Assembly: GCF_024733565.1 (NCBI RefSeq)
Contig: NZ_JANIOC010000010.1
Span: 145,791 to 209,790 of the forward strand
DNA: 64,000 nt
Origin: Rossellomorea sp. SC111
GTDB lineage: Bacteria > Bacillota > Bacilli > Bacillales > Bacillaceae_B
Direction of reading: 5' to 3'
How positions within the stretch are numbered: position 1 is the first letter of the stretch; each line of letters starts with the position of its first letter. Both the position numbers and the translations under genes were made by a program. Below the pieces are notes generated by a model. The model searched no databases and was not told the origin of the DNA. It worked only from the letters and a program-made list of their open reading frames with translations. This document shows positions 16,735 to 25,062 of the stretch, one piece after another.

Positions 16735-18174
16735 ATGAAAAAAATACTTATTTCTATATGTTTGGTTTGTTGCATTATGCTTCCAACTGCTTCACAAGTT
16801 CGTGGAGAAATGACTAAAGCAGGGCTCATCAATGAATTTATGAGAGATTCAATGAAAAAGTATAAGATTCCAGGTGCTTCATTAGCGATTGTCCAAGACG
16901 GAAAACTCATATATCAAGCGGGGTTTGGGGAACAGAGTAATGGGGCACCCGTAACAAAGGACACCATGTTTACGATTGGTTCTGTCAGCAAGCCCATAAC
17001 TAGCCTCGCCATCATGAAATTAGTAGATGACGGAGAGGTGAACCTGGACCAAGAGATATCTCAATACTTGCCACACTTCCATTATAATCAGGATAGCTCC
17101 AATCAGGAAGTGACCATTAGGCAGTTGCTAACGCATACAAGCGGGATTAGCTCTTACGATGGATTGGTTCTTTCTGACCGCAATCTTCGAGGAGAAGATG
17201 CAATAGCTAAAGCTGTTCAAGAACTGAGTGGTGTTTCTTTAAAACATGAACCCGGGGAAGTACATGAATATAGCCCTGCGAATTATTTACTTTTGGCAAA
17301 AATAGTAGAGGATATAACGAATCAGCCATTTGCTACCTTTATGCATGATGAAATTTTTAATCGAATCGGAATGAAAAGGACGGCATCGAATTTCAGGGAT
17401 GCTCAAGAATTAGGGTATCAGCCTGGGTTTCAATCATGGTTCGGAAAGCCGATAAAAAGTAAAGGGTTTATGGATGATAGCGGAGTTCCTTACGGATACA
17501 TGGTCTCAACTTCTGATGATATATCGAAGTTTATAAGATTTATGATGCACGGAGGCCGAGAATTGCTCTCAGAGAAATCCTTCTCTATGTATACCTCTCC
17601 ACAAGTTCATAGAAAAGAAGATATGTATTACGGTTATGGCTGGAGAATCTCCACAAGGGCAGAGGATTCTTACTATTTTCATGGCGGTGAAACACCCGAT
17701 TCCCGGTCAGAACTATTCATAAATCCCAATAGGGGCTATGGGTTTATCTTACTCACAAACAAAAACAACTTTTCAGAAGTCCTTTCAACTATATGGATGA
17801 GGAATGGTATCAAGACGATTTTGGAGAATGGGACAATGCCGGAAGTGAAGCCGGTTAATCATCACATACAATGGAGTGCCTTCTTCATCACAGTTTTCCT
17901 TTTTTTATTATGCTTTTGGAATGTATCCCGACTCAGATCGAAAGTTTCCATTAAGAAGGGAGTATGGATATTTATTGGATCAATCTCCATCCTTCTTGCC
18001 ATAGGAATAATTCCCCTATTGTGTTATTTCTTCTCTACTCCCTGGCGTGCAATCAATCTATACGCGCCAGATATTGCATTCATCATAAAACTTCTGGTTG
18101 GGACGATGACATTAAATGGTGTCCTACTTTTAATGATTACAATGCTAAAACGAAGTGAAGCGAGACACAGATAG
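16735..18174 (+). CDS. membrane-anchored serine hydrolase, beta-lactamase/PBP4* fold
   Basis: 479 residues. A signal peptide (1-25) precedes a class C beta-lactamase-type domain with SxxK at Ser83-Val-Ser-Lys86 (FTIGSVSKPIT), the Tyr motif in HEYSPANYLLLAK and the third motif HGGETPDS. The last 100 residues hold three hydrophobic helices (about 383-403, 410-430 and 450-470). Relatives are esterases, D-amino peptidases or penicillin-binding-like enzymes; activity on beta-lactams cannot be inferred. GAAAGGGGAC precedes ATG 16735. Lower GC than its neighbours, so possibly acquired. Confidence 0.88.
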   Translation: MKKILISICLVCCIMLPTASQVRGEMTKAGLINEFMRDSMKKYKIPGASLAIVQDGKLIYQAGFGEQSNGAPVTKDTMFTIGSVSKPITSLAIMKLVDDGEVNLDQEISQYLPHFHYNQDSSNQEVTIRQLLTHTSGISSYDGLVLSDRNLRGEDAIAKAVQELSGVSLKHEPGEVHEYSPANYLLLAKIVEDITNQPFATFMHDEIFNRIGMKRTASNFRDAQELGYQPGFQSWFGKPIKSKGFMDDSGVPYGYMVSTSDDISKFIRFMMHGGRELLSEKSFSMYTSPQVHRKEDMYYGYGWRISTRAEDSYYFHGGETPDSRSELFINPNRGYGFILLTNKNNFSEVLSTIWMRNGIKTILENGTMPEVKPVNHHIQWSAFFITVFLFLLCFWNVSRLRSKVSIKKGVWIFIGSISILLAIGIIPLLCYFFSTPWRAINLYAPDIAFIIKLLVGTMTLNGVLLLMITMLKRSEARHR

Positions 18175-18198
18175 CCTTATTACCCTAGGGTAATAAGG
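18175..18198. terminator. 24-bp perfect palindrome after the serine hydrolase
   Basis: CCTTATTACCCT followed by its exact reverse complement, beginning one base after the stop codon. It probably acts as a transcript 3' hairpin, though no T run follows. Confidence 0.5.
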
Positions 18199-18270
18199 TT
18201 CTGGATTAAGAGCCTGGCGTAAATGCTTTCAGGTAAACGGAGAAAATATTAGAATGAAAGGAAATACGAC

Positions 18271-19203
18271 ATGATACAAACATCACTTGAACTAACAGCG
18301 AAAAAGACATTGCAGTGGACGGCACAAACCATACCTCCACTCAAAGAAGATGAGATTCTCATTAAAACCGTTGCAGGAGCCATCAGCATCGGGGCAGAAC
18401 TTCCTCAATACAATGAAACGGATCCCACTGACCATCCGCAGACTTACCCGAAAGAGACCGGGTATGAAAGTTTTGGAGAAGTGATAGCCACAGGGGAGGC
18501 GGTCCAAGCCTTTAAAATAGGAGACCGGGCTGTTGCATTTTATGGCCATAAGGATTATGGGATCGTAAAAGAGAGTAAGGCTATTTTCGTTCCGGAAGAT
18601 ATTCCCCATCAAGAGGCATTGCTCGTGATATTGTCATGTGATGCAGCAAAAGGTGTGCTTAAATTGAATCCGGAAGAGACCGATCGAGTGTTGGTTACAG
18701 GTGCCGGTACCATGGGTTTATTGACAGTCTATTTTTTGAAAGAGTATATGAACGTCAGGTACATTGATATGATAGAACCTCATGGCTTAAGAGGCGAATT
18801 AGCAAGAAGATTGGGGGCGGAAACAGTTTATAAAGATCAAGGTGAATGCCCGAGTGATTTCTATGATTATGCTTTAGAGTGCTCGGGGTTTAACGATGCA
18901 TTTAAGATACTGCAAAAGTCGCTTAAGTATGAAGGAGAAATGTGCATATTATCCGACGGGAATAAGGAGCCATTTATTCTGCAGCCTGACTTTTTCCGTA
19001 AAGAGCTCAAGGTTATAGGGTCAAGTGATGGATGGGATTATGAGCAGCATTCTAAATGGTATTTTAATCAGATCAAAGGTAAGGATTCCTGCTTACGCGA
19101 CCTGTTTGAGAAAACGATCATATTTAAAGAACTACCCGAGTGTTTTGAAGAGATGGGTAAAGGAAAGATTTCTCCCATAAAAGTTTTGGTGAACTATTTC
19201 TAA
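18271..19203 (+). CDS. MDR-family (alcohol dehydrogenase-like) oxidoreductase
   Basis: 310 residues. GroES-like N-terminal half with GYESFGEVIATGEAVQAFKIGDRAVAF, then a Rossmann domain with VLVTGAGTMGLLTVYFLKEY (about 147-166). The catalytic-zinc Cys of classical alcohol dehydrogenases is missing (GAISIGAELP instead of GxCGTD) and there is no structural CxxCxxC lobe. Similar to the BchC/zinc-less MDR branch. Substrate unknown. AAAGGAAAT precedes ATG 18271; no obvious operon partner. Confidence 0.82.
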   Translation: MIQTSLELTAKKTLQWTAQTIPPLKEDEILIKTVAGAISIGAELPQYNETDPTDHPQTYPKETGYESFGEVIATGEAVQAFKIGDRAVAFYGHKDYGIVKESKAIFVPEDIPHQEALLVILSCDAAKGVLKLNPEETDRVLVTGAGTMGLLTVYFLKEYMNVRYIDMIEPHGLRGELARRLGAETVYKDQGECPSDFYDYALECSGFNDAFKILQKSLKYEGEMCILSDGNKEPFILQPDFFRKELKVIGSSDGWDYEQHSKWYFNQIKGKDSCLRDLFEKTIIFKELPECFEEMGKGKISPIKVLVNYF

Positions 19204-19297
19204 TTTCATTTCTATCAAAAAGAGACTAGGACATATCTAAATCCATTTTCTCTAAAGACGAACAATCAAAAAATTAGGTAGTATCACTTGTTACACC

Positions 19298-19429
19298 GCT
19301 TTTGATTTCCGTGTAAGACTTCGCTTTCCTCGGGCGTTCGGCTAGCCTCCTCGTCGCTGTCGCTCCTGCGGGGTCTTACCTATTCCGCTTTTCCCGTAGG
19401 AGTCTTCGTCATGCACTCCAATCAAAAGC
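19298..19429 (-). repeat. structured palindromic repeat, family B copy 1
   Basis: Bounded by GCTTTTGATT on the left and its reverse complement AATCAAAAGC on the right. The interior carries the GCTTTCC...GCCTCCTCG...GCGGGGTCT...TTCCCGTAGGAGTC core. The first 70 bases of the reverse complement recur with few changes at 63852-63923. Non-coding. The rest of 19204-19675 shows no gene. Confidence 0.7.
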
Positions 19430-19675
19430 TAGATCCTGCTCTCTACAGTGTATAAACTTTAGCAAAAATTTTGAAAGTCCCGTCTCACCATGGCTGTTAT
19501 TCGTACAAAGACTTTATAGTTTTCGGATGTTCGATCATTCGGAGCATAATGAGTCATTTACATCAGGTAAGAAAGAGTATTTGTATAAGTAACGGTAATT
19601 GATCACTGGAACTATTAGAATAAGAGTTGGTGTATGCAATAGTGTACACTACAATGTTATAGTGAAACACTTACG

Positions 19676-20024
19676 CTTGGAAAGTTGATTGGAGCGGAAG
19701 TTGCTCGACTCCTGCGGGAAACGCTGGCCAGTCCGAAAAGCGGAAGCGGCTTGACCAGCCCCGACAAGCATAAGATGAATGGGCTAAGAAGGCGTTTGTT
19801 TGCCTTCTTGGTCCATTTAGCTTATGACCTCGAGGGGCTAGCCGCTGTAGCTGGACAGGTGAGACCCCGCAGGCGAAGCCGAGGAGGCTCACCGCCAGCC
19901 CCGCGGAAAGCGAGCAACTGGAGCGGAAATCAACCACTACTCACTACATCCAAAACCAACAGTATTTACGTAAACAGCTAATTGATAAATCCGAACGATT
20001 TCGAATAATCGTTCGGATTTTCTT
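19676..20024 (+). repeat. structured palindromic repeat, family A copy 2 (with inner module and 3' hairpin)
   Basis: Outer arms CTTGGAAAGTTGATTGGAG... and ...GGAGCGGAAATCAACCA. The inner module 19728-19854 is flanked by GCTGG at 19723-19727 and 19850-19854; copy 3 lacks this module and has a single GCTGG. After the right arm, about 70 bp (CATCCAAAACCAACAGTATT ... AAATCCGAACGATTTCGAA) is also shared with copy 3, ending in a CCGAACGAT...ATCGTTCGG hairpin with a T-rich tail. No coding capacity. Confidence 0.75.
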
Positions 20025-20130
20025 TTGACTAAATTCTTTTGTCCCAGCCTCTTTCTTTACGCAGGTCTATCATAAAACCAAATTTCATGTAAAATAAACA
20101 ATCATACCAAACTGCACAGGAGTGACTCCC

Positions 20131-21273
20131 GTGAAAAAGGAAAAGCTTAAACTAAGTACCATCATCATTCTTTTCGTCTGTGTCGTTGTCCTCGTTTCCC
20201 TTGTCATAACCGATCTGCTGATTTCAAGGACGCTCAATGATAATATTGAAGCGAATATTGAAGAAAAAGCCAAGATTGTTTCAAGGACCGTGGCTCACTC
20301 GACGATTGTGAAGAGCGGCCTTCAGAATCAAGAAAAGGAAGACAGCATACAAGAATACACCTTGGATATCCAAGAATCAGCAGAGGTCCTGTTTGTTGTG
20401 GTGATGGATATGGAGGGCATACGGAAATCCCATCCCGATCCTGATCGTATTGGCAAGCACTTTGTCGGAGGGGACGAGAAGGATGTGTTGGAAGGAAAAG
20501 AAAGCCTGTCGATTTCTGAAGGTACTCTTGGTAAGTCTGTCAGGGCTTTTTCTCCCGTTTACAATGAGAAACACGAACAGATTGGGGCAGTGTCTGTCGG
20601 GATTTCCTTAAAAAGTGTGGAGGAAGCTTTGAATCAAAGCCACTACAATATTTTATTGGGATCGGCTCTCGGAATCATTGTGGGGATCATAGGGGCTGTT
20701 ATCATTGCCCGGTACATAAAGAGAATTTTATTTGGGCTTGAACCCTTTGCGATCGCGAAGATCTTGGAGGAGCGGAATACGATGCTTCAGTCGGTCCATG
20801 AAGGAGTGGTGGCTGTGAATAAAGATACCACCATTTCTCTGGTGAATAAATCAGCACTGAAAATTTTCAATAAAGCTGGACTGAGCTCTGATCCGATAGG
20901 TATGCCCATTAAGGAATACATGCCGCACACCCGTCTTGGACGGGTGATGGAGACGGGGAGACCCGAGCTTGACGAGGAGCAGACGATCAACGGTGTATCT
21001 ATACTCGTGAACCGGGTTCCATTAATCGTCAATGGTGAAGTAGTCGGAGCTATTTCTACCTTCCGTGATAAGACGGAAGTGAATCAATTAGCGGAACAAC
21101 TAACCGGTGTAAAATTATATGCGGAAGCTCTCCGTGCCCAATCACATGAATTCATGAATAAGATGCATGTGATTCTGGGACTCGTGAAAATGAAGGATTA
21201 CAGCCATTTAGACCGGTATGTGAAAGAACTTGTTTCGTTCCGTGTCGACGAAGTGAGCATGGTAACCTCGTAA
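20131..21273 (+). pseudogene. CitA/DcuS-type sensor histidine kinase, N-terminal part cut by an in-frame stop
   Basis: Membrane sensor kinase of the dicarboxylate/citrate family, like B. subtilis MaeK. GTG 20131 fits CAGGAG at 8-base spacing. Helix 1 is at about residues 7-29, followed by an extracytoplasmic PAS-like sensor (about 35-170), helix 2 (about 173-195), a cytoplasmic PAS (about 215-305) and the phospho-acceptor box with SHEFMNK, His at about 339. The frame stops at TAA 21271-21273 after MVTS, and the missing ATPase domain continues in the same frame from 21274. Joined, the two parts give about 533 residues, the normal length. Either a recent nonsense mutation, a sequence error, or a split kinase. 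Confidence 0.85.
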
Positions 21274-21732
21274 GTGAAAGACCCCGCCCTTGCCGGTTTT
21301 ATCATGGGGAAACTAAGCTATGCGAGGGAAAAGAACGTTTCGTTAACCATCGAATGCCACGACTTTCTTCCGGAACCAAGGGACCCTGCCGTTACCCATG
21401 AATTGATAACCGTCATTGGAAACCTATTGGATAATAGTATTGATGCAACGGTGGGTTGTGACGAAAAGGAAGTATTGATGGAGATATTTTATCAGGATGG
21501 TCAGTTTGAAATGGTTGTGACCGATACAGGAATGGGGATGCCGGAGGATATGGTAGAGGATATTTTCATCAAGGGGTATTCTTCTAAGGGAGAAGGACGC
21601 GGCTACGGTCTTTTCCTAGTGAAAGAGAGTATCGGTAAGCTCAATGGGGTCCTGCATGTTGAATCGAAGGAAGGTTCAGGGACGACTATGATTGTTCAGG
21701 CTTCATATGAGGAGGGAATGAAGGGTGATTAA
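21274..21732 (+). pseudogene. CitA/DcuS-type sensor histidine kinase, C-terminal ATPase part
   Basis: 152 codons in the same frame as the preceding segment, beginning with GTG directly after its stop. It begins with KDPALAGFIMGKLSYAREKNV, then has the HATPase_c boxes: N box NLLDNSIDATVG, G1 DTGMGMPED and G2 GRGYGLFLVKESIGKLNG. All ATP-binding motifs look intact, so the break appears recent. No ribosome site of its own is evident before GTG 21274; translation would need readthrough or termination-reinitiation. Confidence 0.85.
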
Positions 21733-22435
21733 TGTATTGATCGTGGAAGATGATCCAATGGTGGCACGGTTTAATCAAAGGTATCTGGAAGAAATGAATG
21801 GATTTCATTTAATCGGCATTTCGAATTCAATTGAAGATGCCTTGGAGAAGGTAAGTGAGCTAAAGGTCGATTTAATATTATTGGATGTTTATTTGCCCGG
21901 GAAACAAACGGGAATGGACTTATTGGAGCAAATACGCAGGGAACAGCGGGAAATAGATGTCATCCTCATCACAGCGGCATCAGAAGTAGAAAATATTCAA
22001 AGTGCCCTCAGGATGGGCGTGGTGGACTATTTAATCAAGCCCTTTGAATTTGAACGGTTTAAAAAAGCGTTGATGTCTTACCGGAAGAGTACTCATATGC
22101 TTCATAAGCACGCTACCATTGGACAGGATGAACTGGATTTACTTTTACTAAGGGAAGTACAAGAAAACCGGGAGGAGATACCCCTTCCTAAAGGGTTGAC
22201 GAGAAGTACATTAGCGTCTGTTTTCCAAGAGCTTGTTAGTTTCGAAGAAGAGTCATTTTCAACAGATGATATAGCGGATGTGACGTCAATTTCACGGGTG
22301 TCGATCAGAAAGTACCTGAGGTTTTTGAAAGAAATCGGGGTTGTGGATGAAACCTTGGTCTATGGAATCGGAAGGCCGGTATTTCGGTATACGTTGAAAA
22401 GAAAGAATATTCCCAGAATCGAAAGTTATTTATAA
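21725..22435 (+). CDS. DctR/CitT-type response regulator
   Basis: 236 residues. Receiver domain (about 1-120) with acidic pair ED at 8-9, phospho-acceptor Asp54 in LILLDVYLPGK and Lys in LIKPFEF; the C-terminal half holds the HTH typical of the CitB/DcuR/MaeR family (FSTDDIADVTSISRVSIRKYLRFLKEIG). GTG 21725 overlaps the kinase end by 8 bases and has AGGAGGG upstream. Predicted to activate the downstream 2-hydroxycarboxylate transporter gene, as MaeR does for maeN. Confidence 0.92.
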   Translation: MINVLIVEDDPMVARFNQRYLEEMNGFHLIGISNSIEDALEKVSELKVDLILLDVYLPGKQTGMDLLEQIRREQREIDVILITAASEVENIQSALRMGVVDYLIKPFEFERFKKALMSYRKSTHMLHKHATIGQDELDLLLLREVQENREEIPLPKGLTRSTLASVFQELVSFEEESFSTDDIADVTSISRVSIRKYLRFLKEIGVVDETLVYGIGRPVFRYTLKRKNIPRIESYL

Positions 22436-22457
22436 GCAGCTTATGGCTGCTTATTTT
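22433..22457 (+). terminator. hairpin after the response regulator
   Basis: TAAGCAGC/GCTGCTTA stem overlapping the stop codon, followed by ATTTTAATTT. Confidence 0.65.
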
Positions 22458-22479
22458 AATTTCAAAATACAAACAATAG

Positions 22480-22540
22480 TTTCATAATCTATGAAATCAT
22501 AAAACGTTTTCATAAAATGAATATAATGTAAGCGGTTGCT
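22480..22540 (+). promoter_or_regulatory. transporter promoter region: dyad, TATAAT and cre-like site
   Basis: A dyad TTTCATA-N3-TATGAAA (22480-22496) lies upstream of TATAAT (22522-22527). A good -35 is absent, as expected for an activated promoter. TGTAAGCGGTTGCT (22527-22540) overlaps the -10 end and matches the CcpA cre consensus with one deviation. The dyad is a candidate site for the adjacent response regulator; the cre would give carbon catabolite repression. Confidence 0.5.
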
Positions 22541-22635
22541 AAAGGGCGATTACAGGGGTGTAAGGAAGAGAGTGCTGGAAAGAGCGGTACAGCATTTTAG
22601 TTCGTACTTATAAATCGACAAAGGGGATGAACAAG

Positions 22636-23958
22636 ATGGGACAAGCAGCTTCAACACTTTCATATGAAAATGAGAAAACAAAAGAGGATGGGACGGATAC
22701 GAAAAATCGTACTCTAAGGGTTTTCAATATACCGATCCTTTGGTTTCTGGTCTTTACGGGTATTACGCTGGTTAGCATGTACACGGGGAATCTGCCTGGA
22801 GGAATGATCGGAAGCCTTCTCGTCATGATGGTCCTGGGTGAATTATTTGGATGGGCGGGAGACCGAACACACATCGTGAAAACATTCCTGGGAGGCGGTG
22901 CCATCATAGCGATTTTCGGCGCAGCTTATATGGTCTATGCCGGGTTGCTTCCCGAGACCACGGTCACATCCATGACTGACTTTATGAAGTCTGGCGGATT
23001 CTTGAATTTTTATATTGCGGCGTTAATTACCGGAAGTATATTGGGGATGAATTCGAAAGTATTGGTAAAGGTGGGCCTCCGCTACTTTCTGCCAATCTTC
23101 GGGGCAGTGGCCGGAGCGATCATTGTGGCATGTATATTTGGATCTCTTGTCGGGTTTACCCTTAAAGAAGCCATCCTTGTCATTACCATGCCAATCATGG
23201 GTGGTGGAATGGGAGCCGGTGCAGTGCCGATGAGTCAAATCTATTCAGAAATGATGGGTAATGATCCGAGCTATTATATATCGATGCTTGTACCGGCACT
23301 TGCGTTGGGAAATGTATTTGCCATCATTCTGGCATCGGTTCTTGATATTATCGGAAAAAAGGTCCCTTCCCTGAGTGGGAACGGCCAGCTCATGAAAGGC
23401 TTTACCTATGAGAAAACAAAGCAGAAATATCATATTGAAAAGATGGGAGTAGGCTTACTTGCTGCCCTGACATTCTTTACGGTTGGTACCTTGCTTGGAT
23501 CCATTCTTCCGCTTCATCCTTATGCGATCATGATCATTTTAGTGGCTGTGGCGAAGATTTCAAATATCATTCCACAAAATGTAGTGGAGGGAGCAAGTCA
23601 GTGGTATCAATTTGTAGCCGCTAACTGGACTTTCGCTTTATTATTTGGGATCGGTGTTGCGTACACGGATTTGAATACGGTCCTTGAGGCTTTGACCCTT
23701 CAATATATCCTGACCGTACTCGGAGTGGTACTTGGGGCGATCATCGGTGCGGCAATCCTTGGGAAAATGGTTGGTTTTTATCCGATCGAAGCAGCCATCA
23801 CAGCAGGGCTGTGTATGGCGAATATGGGAGGAACAGGGGATGTTGCCGTGTTGTCAGCATCCAAACGAATGGAGCTTATGCCATTCGCACAGATTTCTTC
23901 ACGACTGGGTGGCGCATTGATCCTGCTGTTAGCCGGATTAATTATTCCACTCCTGTAA
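22636..23958 (+). CDS. 2-hydroxycarboxylate transporter (MaeN/CimH/CitS family)
   Basis: 440 residues, about 11 helices. The paired GGxG motifs of the 2HCT family are visible: PIMGGGMGAGAVPMSQIY (about 191-208) and CMANMGGTGDVAVLSASKRMELMPF near 400-424. Members import malate, citrate or succinate with sodium or protons, or exchange them for lactate. ATG 22636 is preferred because AAGGGG is 9 bases upstream; the ATG at 22627 abuts it. Placement after a CitA/CitB-type pair matches maeK-maeR-maeN, so malate uptake is the best guess. Confidence 0.92.
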   Translation: MGQAASTLSYENEKTKEDGTDTKNRTLRVFNIPILWFLVFTGITLVSMYTGNLPGGMIGSLLVMMVLGELFGWAGDRTHIVKTFLGGGAIIAIFGAAYMVYAGLLPETTVTSMTDFMKSGGFLNFYIAALITGSILGMNSKVLVKVGLRYFLPIFGAVAGAIIVACIFGSLVGFTLKEAILVITMPIMGGGMGAGAVPMSQIYSEMMGNDPSYYISMLVPALALGNVFAIILASVLDIIGKKVPSLSGNGQLMKGFTYEKTKQKYHIEKMGVGLLAALTFFTVGTLLGSILPLHPYAIMIILVAVAKISNIIPQNVVEGASQWYQFVAANWTFALLFGIGVAYTDLNTVLEALTLQYILTVLGVVLGAIIGAAILGKMVGFYPIEAAITAGLCMANMGGTGDVAVLSASKRMELMPFAQISSRLGGALILLLAGLIIPLL

Positions 23959-23970
23959 ATGTGGTACACT

Positions 23971-24004
23971 TAGGCTTGACTCTAGCAGTCAGGCCTATCT
24001 TTCA
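23971..24004 (+). terminator. hairpin between the two transporter genes
   Basis: TAGGC-TTGACT/AGTCA-GGCCTA stem followed by TCTTTCATTTT. Confidence 0.6.
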
Positions 24005-24028
24005 TTTTAATAGATTGTGGTGACATAA

Positions 24029-24931
24029 ATGGACGTAATATTGATTGTACTGCCTGCCTTACTGGTCTTTGCTGTTGGATATATAGGACAAAAGAAACTT
24101 GGTTTTGAAATCAATTCGATTGCGAAGATGGCCATCTACTTAATGTATCCATTCCTGGCGTTCAAGACCTTTTACGAAAATGAACTGAATATGGACTATT
24201 TTTATATTTTTCTTTTTTGTATCGCACTTTGTGTAATATTGATTCTTTCCGTCAAGATTGTAGCTGCAATCAGGAATTATTCAAAACCGAAAGAATCGGC
24301 TATGATCCTTTCCGGCGTTTTCATGAATTCGGGTAATTATGGTGTACCCATCATTCTGTTCGGGTTTGGCGAACTCGGTTTTCGCTATGCGGTCATCATG
24401 ATGGTGATTCAGTCGTTCCTGATGAATACGATCGGATTGTACTACGCCATTAGCGGAAGTGACAAAGCAAGGGGACCAAAGGAAATCTGGATAAAGATCG
24501 TCAAGATGCCGATCTTGTATGGAGCGTTTATCGGGCTTGCTTTTCAAGTATTGCACCTTCACGTTCCACTCTTCTTAACTCAGACGATAGACTTGATCTC
24601 GCAAGCAACGATCCCTACGATCATGGTGGTTCTCGGGATGCAGCTGGCCACGCTTGGGGGGAAGAAAGTGGAGAGAAGCGCACTGTCCTTCATCGTGATC
24701 ATGAGAATGGTCGCGTCGCCCATTCTGGCATTGGCGATCGTCTCCCTGCTGCCGATTTCCTCTACACTCGGTTCGATTCTTATTATATTGGCCAGCATGC
24801 CGACCGCTGCCAATACGACGATGTTTTCTCTTCAATTCAATACAGAACCTGATCTCGTGTCAGCAAGTACTTTGGTTACGACCCTGTTGAGCATCGTCAC
24901 GATTCCGGTTATGTTGGCACTGGTTTCATAA
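24029..24931 (+). CDS. AEC-family (auxin efflux carrier-like) transporter
   Basis: 300 residues with about ten hydrophobic helices in two five-helix halves, the AEC layout. MNSGNYGVPIILFGFGE near residue 94 carries the conserved N-x-G-x-P-type crossover element and MPTAANTTMFSLQFN near 258 is its partner in the second half. Bacterial homologues include malate permeases, which suits the neighbouring 2-hydroxycarboxylate system, but the substrate is inferred. The ATG at 24029 lacks a strong ribosome site (GTGGTGAC). Confidence 0.85.
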   Translation: MDVILIVLPALLVFAVGYIGQKKLGFEINSIAKMAIYLMYPFLAFKTFYENELNMDYFYIFLFCIALCVILILSVKIVAAIRNYSKPKESAMILSGVFMNSGNYGVPIILFGFGELGFRYAVIMMVIQSFLMNTIGLYYAISGSDKARGPKEIWIKIVKMPILYGAFIGLAFQVLHLHVPLFLTQTIDLISQATIPTIMVVLGMQLATLGGKKVERSALSFIVIMRMVASPILALAIVSLLPISSTLGSILIILASMPTAANTTMFSLQFNTEPDLVSASTLVTTLLSIVTIPVMLALVS

Positions 24932-24934
24932 TGT

Positions 24935-24971
24935 AAAACCACTTGAGTGTTCCCGCTCAGGTGGTTTTTTT
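24935..24971 (+). terminator. terminator after the AEC transporter
   Basis: AAAACCACTTGAG/CTCAGGTGGTTTT hairpin with T7. Confidence 0.9.
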
Positions 24972-24986
24972 ATGGAAGCTCTTCTT

Positions 24987-25015
24987 TTGACAGAAGCCGA
25001 AGAATCCATTACTAT
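24987..25015 (+). promoter_or_regulatory. sigma-A promoter of the YeeE-type transporter gene
   Basis: TTGACA (24987-24992), 17-bp spacer, TACTAT (25010-25015), 47 bp before the start codon. Confidence 0.65.
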
Positions 25016-25062
25016 TGTAAAATGAATTCCAACCAAATCAATAAGATTAAGGAGGATTTACG

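Noticed and set aside
19671..19981. Reading frames of 88 and 98 codons on both strands
   Set aside because: They lie inside the family A repeat and arise from its GC-rich palindrome; no ribosome site or family match.
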